A DNA stretch of 64,000 bases, taken from NCBI GenBank assembly GCA_030267965.1, contig BRYA01000165.1, positions 36,609-100,608 of the forward strand, read 5' to 3'. Positions 42,273-52,861 of this stretch are shown piece after piece. Position 1 is the stretch's first letter; each line of letters opens with the position of its first letter. Source of the stretch: Triparma columacea (lineage: Eukaryota; Sar; Bolidophyceae; Parmales; Triparmaceae). The notes under the pieces were generated by a model. The model was not told the origin of the DNA. It did not search any database and saw only the letters and a program-made list of their open reading frames with translations. A program made the translations under genes and the position numbers.

Positions 42273-44408
42273 TTACAGAAACTCCAGAATAACTCTCCAC
42301 AAAACTTTCGGTATCTTCTCGCGTGTTTCGGTTAACCTAAGCTTCGCTTCGTCCGTTCGTTTCCTCTTCAGACTATCCTGTCCACTGGGGTGGTTCTCCA
42401 CGTGATCCCAGGTTCCCTTGAGGCACAGGAGAGCGTTGACGCGTTCGATCACAGCGACATTGCGGTGCCACCTGTAATGGAGGAGGTCCTCGACAGTCAG
42501 CATATTTTTGTCAGCAGCGGCAGTGATTAGGGCGGTGCAGTCGGAGAAGCAGTATTCACCGATGGAAACAGAAGGAGATAGAATGAGTTTCGTCAGGGCG
42601 GAGCAATCCCTGAAGGCACGATTGCCGATCTCCGTCACTGAGTCCGGGATTGTGATGGCCGTGAGGGAGGAGCATTCGCAGAAGGCGTCATCGCCAATTG
42701 TCGTCACTCCGTCCGGGATGGTTATTGCCGTGAGGGAGGAGCATTCGTAGAAGGTATATTCGCCAATCGTCATCACTAAGTCCGGAATGGTGATGGCCAT
42801 GAGGGAGGAGCATTCGTAGAAGGCGCCCTCGCCAATTATCGTCACTGAGTCCGGGATGGTGATGGCCATGAGGGAGGAGCAATCTCTGAAGGCCTCAATT
42901 TCAATCATCGTCACTCCGTCCAGGATTGTGATGGCCGTGAGGGAGGAGCATCCTTGGAAGGAGCGCTCGCCAATTGTCATCACTCCGTCCGGGATGGTAA
43001 TGGCCGTGAGGGAGGAGCATCCTGCGAAGGCATCACTGTCAATCGTTGTCACTGAGTCCGAAATGGTGATGGCCGTGAGGGAGAAGCATTCGTAGAAGGC
43101 GCCCTCGCCAATTATCCTCACTGAGTCCGGGATGGTGATGGCCGTGAGGGAGGAGCAATCTCTGAAGGCCTCAAAGCCAATCATCGTCACTCCGTCCGGA
43201 ATGGTGATGGCCATGAGGGAGGAGCATTCATAGAAGGTGCCCTCGTCAATCATCGTCACTCCGTCCGGGATGGTAATGGCCGTGAGGGAGGAGCATCCGT
43301 AGAAGGTAAACTCGGCAATCGTCGTCACTCCATCTGGGATTGTGATGGCTGCGAGGGAGGAGCATTCCTGGAAGGCGGCACGGCCAATCGACGTCACTCC
43401 GTCTGGGATTGTGATGGCCGTGAGGGAGGAGCATCTGTAGAAGGCGTTTTGGCTAATCGTTGTAACTCCTTCCGGGATGGTGATGGCCGTGAGGGAGGAG
43501 CATCCCAAGAAGGTGCCCTCGTCAATCATCGTCACTCCGTCCGGGATGGTGATGGCCGTGAGAGAGGAGCATTCGTAGAAGGCGCCATATCCAATCGACG
43601 TCACTGAGTCCGGGATGGTGATGGCCGTGAGGGAGGAGCATCCCCTGAAGGCGCGAAAGCCAATCTTCGTCACTCCGTCCGGGATGGTGATGGCCGTGAG
43701 AGAGGAGCATTCGTAGAAGGCGCCATATCCAATCGACGTCACTGAGTCCGGGATGGTGATGGCTGCGAGGGAGGAGCATTCGTAGAAGGCGCAATCGCCA
43801 ATCGTTGTCACTCCATCCGGGATGCTGATGGCTGTGAGGGAAGAGCAGCTTTGGAAGGCGGCATCGCCAATCATTGTCACTCCATCCGGGATGGTAATGG
43901 CCGTGAGGGAGGAGCATTCGTCGAAGACGGTATCACCAATCATCGTCACTCCGTCCGGGATGGTGATGGCCGTGAGGGAGGAGCATCCCGCGAAGGCGGA
44001 TTTGCCAATTGTTGTCACTCCGTCAGGGATGGTGATGGCTGTGAGGGAGGAGCAATTCTGGAAGGCGAAACTGCCAATCGTCGTCACTCCATCCGGGATG
44101 GTAATGGCCGTGAGGGAGGAGCATCCATAGAAGGCGTATTCGCCAATCGTCGTCACTCCTTGTGCAATAGTCACTTCTATGAGTTCCTCATTGTCTCTGC
44201 AGCTCTCTGTCTCGTCTGTGCCATAGTATACTGCTGTTTGTGGCATTTCGGCCTCCGGTTGATCGTCCCTATAGAACCCCACCCCCTTGTCCCCTTTCTT
44301 ATAGGTGAATCCCCCTCCAACTAGTACCCTCTTGACACTTTCGAGACTCATGAAGTCAGGGTCCTCATCCCCCACCTCTTCCACCTCCTGTTCCTCCTCC
44401 ACAGGCAT
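42273..44408 (-). CDS. BspA-like LRR_5 protein, 711 aa, with N-terminal extension (array copy C)
   Basis: Single exon. It differs from A and B by an acidic N-terminal extension of about 52 aa (MPVEEEQEVEEVGDEDPDF, GGGFTYKKGDKGVGFYRD) before the shared EMPQTAVYYGTDETE. About 25 LRR_5 repeats of 23 aa follow, with many SVTSIGYGAFYE-type variants. The same C-terminal domain (YRWHRNVAVIERVNALLCL, WDHVENHPSGQDSLK, LWRVILEFL) closes it. No signal peptide. The extension could be original, lost in A and B by use of the downstream Met, or acquired; the Met that starts A and B is present internally here. Confidence 0.9.
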   Translation of the reverse strand: MPVEEEQEVEEVGDEDPDFMSLESVKRVLVGGGFTYKKGDKGVGFYRDDQPEAEMPQTAVYYGTDETESCRDNEELIEVTIAQGVTTIGEYAFYGCSSLTAITIPDGVTTIGSFAFQNCSSLTAITIPDGVTTIGKSAFAGCSSLTAITIPDGVTMIGDTVFDECSSLTAITIPDGVTMIGDAAFQSCSSLTAISIPDGVTTIGDCAFYECSSLAAITIPDSVTSIGYGAFYECSSLTAITIPDGVTKIGFRAFRGCSSLTAITIPDSVTSIGYGAFYECSSLTAITIPDGVTMIDEGTFLGCSSLTAITIPEGVTTISQNAFYRCSSLTAITIPDGVTSIGRAAFQECSSLAAITIPDGVTTIAEFTFYGCSSLTAITIPDGVTMIDEGTFYECSSLMAITIPDGVTMIGFEAFRDCSSLTAITIPDSVRIIGEGAFYECFSLTAITISDSVTTIDSDAFAGCSSLTAITIPDGVMTIGERSFQGCSSLTAITILDGVTMIEIEAFRDCSSLMAITIPDSVTIIGEGAFYECSSLMAITIPDLVMTIGEYTFYECSSLTAITIPDGVTTIGDDAFCECSSLTAITIPDSVTEIGNRAFRDCSALTKLILSPSVSIGEYCFSDCTALITAAADKNMLTVEDLLHYRWHRNVAVIERVNALLCLKGTWDHVENHPSGQDSLKRKRTDEAKLRLTETREKIPKVLWRVILEFL

Positions 44409-44835
44409 TATTATTATCTGCGAGCTTCTACATTATCGAGGGGCTCAGGAGGGTTAGTGTGGTGTTATTGACGAAGAGCAAGGGGATGTGATGGATGAAG
44501 AAAAAAGGGAGGGATGGTGAGACCCTCAAGAAATGCATCACTGCGGCGTCAATGGCGGTTCTCTGCCCAATAGCAACCTCACGATGGTACTAATAGTATC
44601 GAAAATATGGCCGAAAGTAGTATTATATTGTCTATGAGACGAATAATCCAAGCCCAATGAATACTCAGTCTCGACCGTGATTGAAGAGAGGAAATAACTT
44701 GAACTTGGACGTGAATAGGAGATAAAAATCAACAATACGACAAATAGCAACTGGATAAAGCCTTGACAAGTGTTATTATTGTCATTATATTGTCCGCTTT
44801 ACCTATATTTCGAGATTTTCTTTTGCTCAGATTCC
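44409..44835. repeat. Conserved 5' flank of BspA copy C, right end of sub-array 2
   Basis: Starts ATTATTATTATCTGCGAGCT and ends TATTTCGAGATTTTCTTTTG plus CTCAGATTC near 44835. From there to 45019 the DNA is unique and AT-rich (repeated AATAAGA-type words) and leads into the next gene. Confidence 0.85.
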
Positions 44836-45019
44836 CTCAATTTTGACAATAATTAGAGGGTCCCAAATAATTGCCTGAATAAGACCGAAATAAATAAGAG
44901 CCGAATAAGAGCCAAATCTACCCCAAATCTACCCTCATATCCTACACAAATCTTAGCTTAGCAAGTTTGGGAGCTTCCAAGCATCAAAGCATCGAGCCAT
45001 CAGATTTGTATTGACACAA

Positions 45020-46375
45020 ATGGAACTTCAAATTGTAAGTTTAGGCATATTTATGTATGTATATGTATAAATGTTGTATATATACCCGCGTATATCACTC
45101 CATAACTCATCAATTACTAACTAAACCACTCAACCAACCGCCCACTCAACCACTCAGTCTTTGACGCCCTTCAACCTCCCCACCAACCCCAATGGTCCTG
45201 ATCCCTTAACATCATCCACCACTGGAGAATGCCTCCTAAACCAGTCAACCACCGTAACATCCCTATCCCTTCTAACCTCAACACCTACAAATCTGTCCCC
45301 TTCAAAGTCCCACGATCTCTTCCTAGACGGTGAGATCTGCGACAACGTTCTAATGCCCCGTACCTTCCTTTACTCCGGTCAGCCCCTCGGTACCACCGCG
45401 GCGGAGCGCCTCGCCTGGTCGATAGGTCTTCACCACATGGGAGGGATGGAAGGTTTGAAGGGCGTAGATAATTTTCACGTAGAGTACTGGTTCCAGATTC
45501 GCCCCACCTCATCCCTATCCTCCAAGGCCCGTTCCGCCGTAGCCTCAACCTCTGTTAGTTCCGACGAGGGTGGATCGCTAGGTCGTAACGGTATAGTATT
45601 CCACTACGACAAGGACGAGGATCTCCATTTGAAAACCGGTCTCCACGTGCACCCCCACTTAAGTACTGTAACCTACATAACACCATCAGGCGGACCTACC
45701 GTTGTCGTTGACCGCATCTTAGAGGGACCGGGTGGAACGGGTGGTGAGGGGGGAGGTAATGTGGAGGGGGCTACGGTGGTTTTCCCGGGGAGAGGGAAAC
45801 ATATGAAATTCGATGGGAGGAAACTTCATGGGGGGGACCCTAAACTACTACCTAAAGGTGCGGAATGGCCACCCTGTGACGAGGAGATCGCTAGAGGGTA
45901 CGGGCTAAGGGGTTCTGAGGGTTGGGACGAGTGGAGCTTGGGGAATGTTAGGGTTACGTTCTTGGTTAATTTATGGTGCTGGTGGAAACCGATGGGGGTG
46001 GAGAGGATGGGGGAAGGATGGAGGAGGAAGATGAGCGGATTCAAGGAGGAGGAAAATGCGGGGGCAGGGGGGGGGGGGGAGGAGGGAAGGGAGGAGAAGA
46101 AGGAGGAGGATATTAAAAACGTTTTGGTAAGGAGGGGGGAGGGGGAGGTGTACAAGTACGAACTTAGCGTGGCGGAGAGCGGGACGGAGGAGACGCTTGA
46201 GGTTAGGGTGGATAAGGATATCGTTAACGGGGAGGACTGTAGGCTGACGTGGGAGGAGGGAGGGGACGCTAGAGTCGTGGTTGGGGAGAGGGGGGGGAAG
46301 AAGAGAAGGGAAGGAGAGGAAGGGGAGGGAGGGGGGAAGAGGGCCAAGACTTGTGGAGGGGGGGAGGGGAATTAG
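45020..46375 (+). CDS. 2OG-Fe(II)-oxygenase-like protein with 15-nt first coding exon
   Basis: Exons 45020-45034 (MELQI) and 45158-46375 give 410 aa. The main exon has no in-frame ATG near its front; a GTAAGT donor right after ATG-GAA-CTT-CAA-ATT and a TACTAAC branch site before the CACTCAG acceptor solve this in phase. Metal ligands of a jelly-roll oxygenase are seen: FHYDKDE (HxD) and KLHGGDP (distal His), then RVTFLVNLW (2OG-binding Arg). The C-terminal 110 residues are Glu/Gly/Lys/Arg-rich low complexity with a basic patch (GGKKRREGEE, GGKRAK) that could be a nuclear signal. Substrate unknown. Confidence 0.7.
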
Positions 46376-46408
46376 AATAGGTATATTGATTGGAAGAGGG
46401 CTTTTTTT

Positions 46409-46455
46409 AACAATAACAACGATAACAACGATAACAACGATAACAACGGTAACGA
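46409..46455 (+). repeat. 9-bp GATAACAAC tandem tract
   Basis: Three tandem GATAACAAC units with degenerate flanking copies (AACAATAACAAC, GGTAACGAC) lie 34 bp after the oxygenase stop, in the interval that also holds the phosphatase promoter (46376-46669). Confidence 0.8.
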
Positions 46456-46669
46456 CGACAAAGACAACTACAACGACGGCAAAGATGATGGCAAATATGT
46501 TCATCCCAACCCACATATTTGAAGTGTCCCAAACCCAGGGATCGTTCGAAATAGAACAGTTCTGAGTTGTTGAATTTTCAGGCCTTTTGGACGCTTGCCA
46601 CTTCGAATCAAACTCACCAACTGCGATTCATCTTTCTACTTAACGTTATCCTTAAAAAATCACACCAAT

Positions 46670-48151
46670 ATGCTGTCAGCTTCCCATTTATTTCTCGTCT
46701 TTCTCGGAGGTGTCAATGCTTTACCATCCCAGATTCACCTCAGTCTGGGAGGCAAGCCGCTAGATGGCTCTAACGTTCCAAGTGGAATGTATGTTTCGTG
46801 GTTTGAGGACTCCGTAGAGGACGGAAAGATCGTGAAATACGGCACAACATCAGACCTCAATGGTCAGGTTACATCTACAAGCACCAACTACCTGAAGGAT
46901 CACGGCTACCACCACGTTGCTCTTATTGAGGATCTCCCCTGTGATATGGACCTGGTCTACTACGAGATCGAGGGTGATACCACGGTTCGTTCCTTCCACC
47001 GAGCTCCCTGCTCGTCACCTTCCTCGTTTACTGTCAGCATCTTCGGCGACTTCGGTTACCTCGACAGCGTTCAGAGGCCCGTGAAGCTCAAGCACCGTGA
47101 CGGCAGCCCGTTCGACGGCCTCGAGCCCGACTGGTCCGCCCAGTATTCCCGCGACTCTCTCGAAAGCATGAAGGACGACCTTGACTTCATGTGGATCGTG
47201 GGGGACATTGGGTACGTGGATGATTCCTTCGCATCAAACCCCCTCAAGTTTACGTACGAGGAGGTGTACAACAACTGGATGGGTTGGATGCAGAACATCA
47301 CCGCGGCCATTCCCCTAATGGTATCTCCGGGCAATCACGAGAGCGAGTGCCACTCCCCCATTTGCGTATCGAGGGAGTTTAAGTACGGGCGCCACTTGAC
47401 CAACTTCACCGCCTTTACGCACAGATGGAACATGCCTTCGGAAGAGGTGAGGACGAGCTAGGAGCGACGAGGGTGGGGGGTGGAGCGAAGCTAAGCTCAG
47501 TAGAAATGGTTGGGCTACACTCTACGTATTCGCACGACACCCCTAACTTACACAATCTACCCTTCTTTGTTGCAGAGTGGAGGTAACTCCAATATGTGGT
47601 ATTCGTGGAATTACGGGGCAGGTCACTTTGTATCTATCAACACGGAGACAGACTGGGACGGAGCAGAAGAGGAGGGGACGGGAGATTCTCACATCCCTTG
47701 GATGAAGGCTGGGGGGTTTGGGGAGGACGGCGAATTCCTAAGGTGGCTCGAAGCCGACCTCAAGGCAGCCGCAGAGGCCAAGGCTAAGGGGGAAATATCC
47801 TGGATAATCGTCGGAGGACACAGGCCTTACAACACTATCCAAACCATGCAGGGCGTGGAGGGCTGGTTCAAAGAGTACGGCGTCGACATGTACTTCGCCG
47901 GTCACAGTCACTCATACTCCCGCACCTTGGATATCGACAGCTCCCCCATGTACATCGTGGCCGGAGGAGCGGGGTGCGACGAAATGGGACCTTCCAAGGA
48001 CAGCCTTCTGCTGGGTCCAGTAGGCTCGGACTTGATTGAGAGCGATAGATACAGCACGGGGGTGCTCACTGTTAGCGACAGCAAGCTCAAGTGGAAGTTG
48101 ATTGATAGCATTGACGGGAGCACGATCGATGAAGTGGAGATAACTAAATAA
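46670..48151 (+). CDS. Purple acid phosphatase, secreted
   Basis: Exons 46670-47446 and 47576-48151 give 450 aa. A signal peptide (MLSASHLFLVFLGGVNA) is followed by an N-terminal fibronectin-like domain (MYVSWFED, VKYGTTSDLNG). The binuclear metal site is complete: GDFGY, GDIGYVDD, GNHESE, GGHRP and GHSHSY. Potential N-glycosylation sites are present (NIT, NFT). Role: extracellular or lysosomal release of phosphate from organic phosphoesters, a typical phosphate-starvation enzyme of algae; regulation cannot be read here. The intron holds two GAGCGA(A/C)-type motifs. Confidence 0.92.
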
Positions 48152-48186
48152 ACGAATTTTGCGACCAAATTACCAGAGCATCTGGG

Positions 48187-49032
48187 TTACGCAGGGCTGT
48201 CGTCCGGGGGCTTCCAACCCTTCACCTTGGCCTTCTCGATGAGTCTATTCTTGGCTCGCTCGACGATTACGGGCGTACACCGCCTCCCTATGAGCGTCAA
48301 AACGATGCCCCAAACGATGCCCAGCAGCACATTCATTGTACTATCGTCGTGCGTGAGCGATTTGAAGTCGTCCGTGATTTCAGTGTTGTAATAGCAGTTC
48401 AAGAAGTTGCCGATGGCCATGAGGAAAAAAATGGTTCCCCAAAAGTTCGTCACCGAGCCGCACACTGCGATGAAGCCTGCCTGCTTCGCGTCCGCCTCCG
48501 GGGACTGGTTTGGGCTCTTCTTCCAGAGCGACTCGTCAGGGACCCTGTCCGCGGCGAGCTGAAAGGTCCACGGGCGGTTGATGCAGGTGCTCATGAAAGA
48601 AATGAGGGAGAGGAAGAGCGTGTTCACGACGCCGCCGTAGATTAGGATGAACTTCAGGGTGGGGGAAGAGGGGGGGGATAGGAGTAGGGCGAGCAGGGTG
48701 GCCGTCCACAGAATGAAGAGAGATGTATCCAAGACCTTTGGGAAGAAGGCAGTTCTTCCTCGCCGGTAATTGGCAAAATCGATAAGCAGCCCAAGCACAG
48801 ACATCGCGAGAGCCAGGTACGCGGCCAGGTAGGGCTGAGAGGTTGCCAAGACTGTCTGCACGATCACGGCGGACAGCATGAAGAGAGGAGCAAGCACACT
48901 AATCAATGTGCCCATACAGGACTTCTCGGAAGGCGCAGAAGGTGCAGGAGAAGGGTCGGTGACGGGAGAGGACATGAGCAATGGCTCATGTGTGTTTGGA
49001 GAGGACATGAGCAATGGCGAAGCTTCTGCCAT
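48187..49032 (-). CDS. Multi-pass membrane protein of unknown function
   Basis: Start chosen at MAEASPLLMSSP (49032); the frame is open to 49101 but the extra residues look like leader RNA. 281 aa. A Ser/Pro-rich N-terminal tail of about 40 residues contains a duplicated PLLMSSP motif (an acidic-dileucine-like sorting signal is possible). About six hydrophobic helices follow, with STCINRPWTFQLAADRVPDE between helices; NRPWT-type motifs occur in bacterial-like integral membrane proteins of unknown function. The C-terminus is basic. No transporter family recognised. Confidence 0.7.
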   Translation of the reverse strand: MAEASPLLMSSPNTHEPLLMSSPVTDPSPAPSAPSEKSCMGTLISVLAPLFMLSAVIVQTVLATSQPYLAAYLALAMSVLGLLIDFANYRRGRTAFFPKVLDTSLFILWTATLLALLLSPPSSPTLKFILIYGGVVNTLFLSLISFMSTCINRPWTFQLAADRVPDESLWKKSPNQSPEADAKQAGFIAVCGSVTNFWGTIFFLMAIGNFLNCYYNTEITDDFKSLTHDDSTMNVLLGIVWGIVLTLIGRRCTPVIVERAKNRLIEKAKVKGWKPPDDSPA

Positions 49033-49230
49033 TTTTTGATGCGGGGGCTGAAAAGGCGTGGCCAAGTTGCACTGGATACTCTGGGCGTGAATTTCTCCCA
49101 AGATGTGGTTATGTTTGATATAACGTCTTTATTAACGCTCAATTTCTACTCCAAAATTGGACTAAAATATCCAAATCACTTCCTTCCATAATACCCAGGT
49201 GCTACAAAGACGAAAATTCAATCTTGGCCA

Positions 49231-50908
49231 ATGAGCGCTTTTTGCGACCCGAAGAGATGGCTCGAAGTTCCAGATCTCCCTGTTGGAAGCACCTTGGATC
49301 AACACAAGACTTTCGCGAAGCCCACATCACAGAACCCTCCTTTCCCTGGCCTCCCCTCCGATGTCTTCCTACTTTGCCTTCGTTACTTGGACTTGGCGAC
49401 TTTAGTTGAGGTTCAGATCGTGAACAGTGGCTGGCGGAACCATATAGTCTCAGACCAGCTAGGCTGGAAGGAAAGATGCAACCTGCTGTGGGCAGACAAA
49501 GGTGAGCCAGAGGGTTAGAGCTCTGCGGAAAGGTCGGTGTTTCCTTGGTCGGGTTTCCACATCATTCTCACACTCCGACCCTACGACCAGTGTACGTGCC
49601 TCAAGGACTGAGGATATTTGCTGACGGGAGGGAGGGCGTCGACAGATGGGTCGAGGAGGAAAAGGAGGGCATTGCGGGGATGGGCATAAAGAAGATCAAG
49701 CAAGAATTGCTCCGACTCGGTGTCCCTGGCAGGGAGATCGCAGGGTGCTTCGAGAAGCGCGAGTACGTTAACCTCTACTTCGATACAATGTCGGAGATGA
49801 CGAAGACACAGTTGGGTGGAAAGACTCGAACGAATATCGAGCCTTGGCACCCTGAACACCTAATGAAGGTTGTGGAGCAAAGCCACAAAAAAGGGCACCT
49901 GTATATCCTCGAGACAGGGCCGCTGGCATGCCCGGCAATGACAGCTTTTGTTCTCAGCATAAAAGATGCAAAGAGATGTGCGATGTCAGAAGCAGAGCTC
50001 TGCTCGTTCATTTTCCATGTAAGGGTGAGATCCCAAGGTCCCCTAGCACCCTGCATCCCCAACGACCCTTGGTGGCAGGGGAAGGGCCACGGGAAGGTGA
50101 AATTTCGGCCGAACAGTGAGGGGGGGGGTATGACTTGGCAGTGGCCAGAGGTGAGTAGGTGGCGAGAGAAGGAAGGAGGGTCGCAGCAGGGTCGCAGCAG
50201 GGTCGCAGCTTACAAATTCTACCAGCAATAACTAACTTTACTGATAATTCGCCTCTTTGCGTGTTGCAGATTGACGGGGCCGTCATGAACCCGTTTGCGA
50301 TGATGATGGACCAAGAGGGGTTGGACAGCATGGCTTACGAGCTCACGGAAAGCAAAGAATTTGTTCAGCTCTACTTCAACGTGAGCTCAAAAGGGCCGCT
50401 AGAGACCTGCGCAAGGCACCCGACGAACTGGGGTTGGATCTTGTTCAGCGAAGGGACTGTGTGGTGCAACTGGGATCACTGCCTCGCCGACAAGGATCCG
50501 TACGTGGGACTTGACTCTTTTCCTACCTCCAACAGGGTAGGGAGAGAGGCATTAGACAAAGTGTACGCTAGAAGTACAATTTGCCCGCTCTACAACTGTC
50601 TTTTCCATAGCAACGGCGGCGACGGCGATTTCCACATGCGAGGCGTGTTCTTGTACATGCAGTACTGCGATCACAGAAATAAGAGAAGGGAGAACGGAAT
50701 TTCCGGCTTTGAACCATCGGAAACCATCGAGGAATTGATAAAGGGAGGATGGTTAACAAGGGATACGTGGACCTGGCTCGGGCTTGTGATGGACAGGGGG
50801 TACTTGTATGATAGGGATGGGACGTATTCGGGGAGAGCAGGCACCGCCGTCGCAAAGTTGGAAAACGACGTTATCAAGGCACTCGATAAGTATAATGTAT
50901 GGAAATGA
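49231..50908 (+). CDS. F-box protein
   Basis: Exons 49231-49501, 49591-50150 and 50270-50908 give 489 aa. An F-box is seen at about 40-85 (LPSDVFLLCLRYLDLATLVE and the NSGWRNHIVSDQLGWKERC tail). Next is a helical, SAP-like segment (IKKIKQELLRLGVPGREIAG). The C-terminal 300 residues are rich in Trp, Cys and His, with two similar blocks (EFVQLYFNVSSKGPLETCAR and EYVNLYFDTMSEMTKTQ), which may be an internal repeat of a substrate-binding domain. Likely role: substrate receptor of an SCF ubiquitin ligase; the target is unknown. Intron 2 carries three GGGTCGCAGCA direct repeats (50177-50209). Confidence 0.75.
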
Positions 50909-51107
50909 TCAAGGGAATCCTATACCTCGTGCTAGGTTCACCAGGTAGAATTTCGGAAAAATAAAATTGCGATTTTCTCTTTGTTCAACTTTGTGTTCTT
51001 TTTCTGAACACCTTTCCTCATATTCCAAACCATTAATTGTTGCGTTGAAAACAAAATTTTATCGAAACGTCCCCAATAACTCCAAATAACACCAACAGAA
51101 ACATCAG

Positions 51108-52661
51108 ATGCCAAAACTTTGGAAGCTTCTGCAGGCATTTCACAATGACGCATCAAAGGACGAATGTGTGCAAGCGCTTACTACGGCATCATCAAACCTT
51201 CAAAGAGGGTATTCTACTGAGGAACAGCTCAAATTAGCCAAAAACATTCTACAGTCGAGGTCGAAGGAGGAGAAAGAGGTTGTCATTGACGTTTGCGAAG
51301 ATTATGATAGTGGAGAAGATAGAAAGAAGGAGAGCAACGCAAGCAACGGCAAGGCGAGCAACACAAGTGATGTTAAAGTAAGCGATGCAGACAAGGTTAA
51401 CCCAAAGAGGCCGCTTCCTCCTGTCTACCCTATCTCGGAAGGCGAGGAGGTAAAAGTTCAGGGGAGCTCGAGCACCTACACAGTAAAGCATGTTCGCGGG
51501 GTGGTATTCTCGTGCAATTGCCCATCCTGGCGCTTCCAGAAGGGGGCCGGTGAGGTGCGCACTTGTAAGCACATCGTGGAAGTTCTTGGAGTCAAGGTGG
51601 ACGCTGAGAGGATGCGCAGTGTGACGAGGCAGCAAGCCCTGGATTTCTCGCCTTCCTCAAAGAAGGCCAAGATTGCTGCTACTACCACAACTTCCTCTGC
51701 CTCCCCCCCCGCCGGCGGGACAGCTCCCGACGTGGCAGCCCTCCACAGCCTCGCACACTCTTACAAGGGAACTCAGGATGTCGCAGGTTGGGTCGTGAGC
51801 GAGAAGCTCGACGGAATGCGCGCGATCCTCGTCAACGGCACCGCATACTCCCGCGCCGGCAACGTGATCCGAGCCCCCCCACAGTTCTTTTCCGGGGTCC
51901 CCCCCGCAGCGATCCTCGACGGCGAGCTTTGGCTAGGGCGCGGAAAGTTCCAGGACACCGTGAGCATCACCAAGAGCCACGGGGCCCCCATGTCCGAGTG
52001 GAGTAAGGTAAAGTTCGTCTGCTTTGACGCTCCTGCGATCCCTGGTGGGATCAACGAAAGGCTTGACTACGCTAGGGAGGCCACGACAAACGCGCCGCAC
52101 TGCGAGGTCGTGGAGACAGAGACGTTACCAGTTACAGGCGTACAGGAGGAGATCGACAGGAGGATGGCACTCATGAAGGCAGCAGGAGCGGAGGGGTGAG
52201 ACGTGTGGGCAGGGGAGTTGGAGATTCTCAAGGCGAAGCCAATCCATTCTCACCCCCNNNNNNNNNNNNNNCCCCCCCCCCCCCCCCCCCTTCACACACA
52301 CACCAACTTTCTCGTCCCGGTAAAAAGCCTGATGCTCCGCCACCCCACAAACAGCTTCAAGCCCAAGCGAACTCACGACCTCTTGAAGGTCAAGCACGTA
52401 TCTTCAGCCGACGCAATCGTGGTCGGATACGAGGGCGGGAAAGGTCGTAACTCTGGTTGCATCGGCGCCCTGGTAGTCGAGCTCTTATCGGACAGGAGCA
52501 AGACCTTCAAGGTAGGGGGGGGGATGAACGACAAAGAGAGAGAGATCGAAAGGTACGAAAACGAGTACAAGGGGAGGACGGTGGAAGTCAAGTACAACGA
52601 ACTTACTAAGGGGGGGATACCGAGATTCCCAATCTACATGAGGACGAAACCTGACTTTTAG
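51108..52661 (+). CDS. ATP-dependent DNA/RNA ligase with SWIM zinc finger
   Basis: Exons 51108-52195 and 52328-52661 give 473 aa. A Lys/Ser-rich front is followed by a SWIM finger (CNC...CKH, Cys 136, 138, 153, His 155). The nucleotidyltransferase core follows: motif I EKLDGMR (adenylated Lys 233), motif III-like SRAGN, motif DGELW, motif IV EGLMLR formed across the intron, and motif V LLKVK. A short OB-fold ends the protein (GRTVEVKYNELTKGG, RFPIYMR). This is a minimal ligase without the large DNA-binding domain of Lig1, so it resembles phage/bacterial or organellar ligases; the SWIM finger may replace the missing DNA-binding domain. No clear targeting peptide. The intron contains a gap. Confidence 0.85.
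52258..52271. other. Assembly gap (14 N) in the ligase intron
   Basis: Flanked by poly-C on both sides, so probably an unresolved homopolymer; it does not touch coding sequence. Confidence 0.99.
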
Positions 52662-52861
52662 GGATGTGAAGAGGGGACTGTGAATACACGTAATCATGGG
52701 AGGTCGAATAAGGAAGAGAGAATTTAAGTGCGATATAGCCTTTTTGTTACATATACGCGACACAGAAAGTCAACGACACATCTACTACTATTCCTCTACT
52801 ATTTCACCGCCATTTAAATTTTTTGGGGGAGGTTGGGGGAGGTTTGGGGGGGTTCTGTAAA

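Noticed and set aside
33200..44150. Regular 69-bp periodicity resembling a repeat/spacer array
   Set aside because: The period is the codon repeat of a 23-aa LRR with variable positions inside the motif; there are no separate spacers, so it is not a CRISPR array.
12527..44408. Bacterial contamination or recent bacterial gene transfer for BspA/DUF285 genes
   Set aside because: They are embedded between intron-containing eukaryotic genes in continuous sequence, and the same LRR_5 type is spliced into the C2-kinase gene. An ancient bacterial origin of the repeats remains possible.
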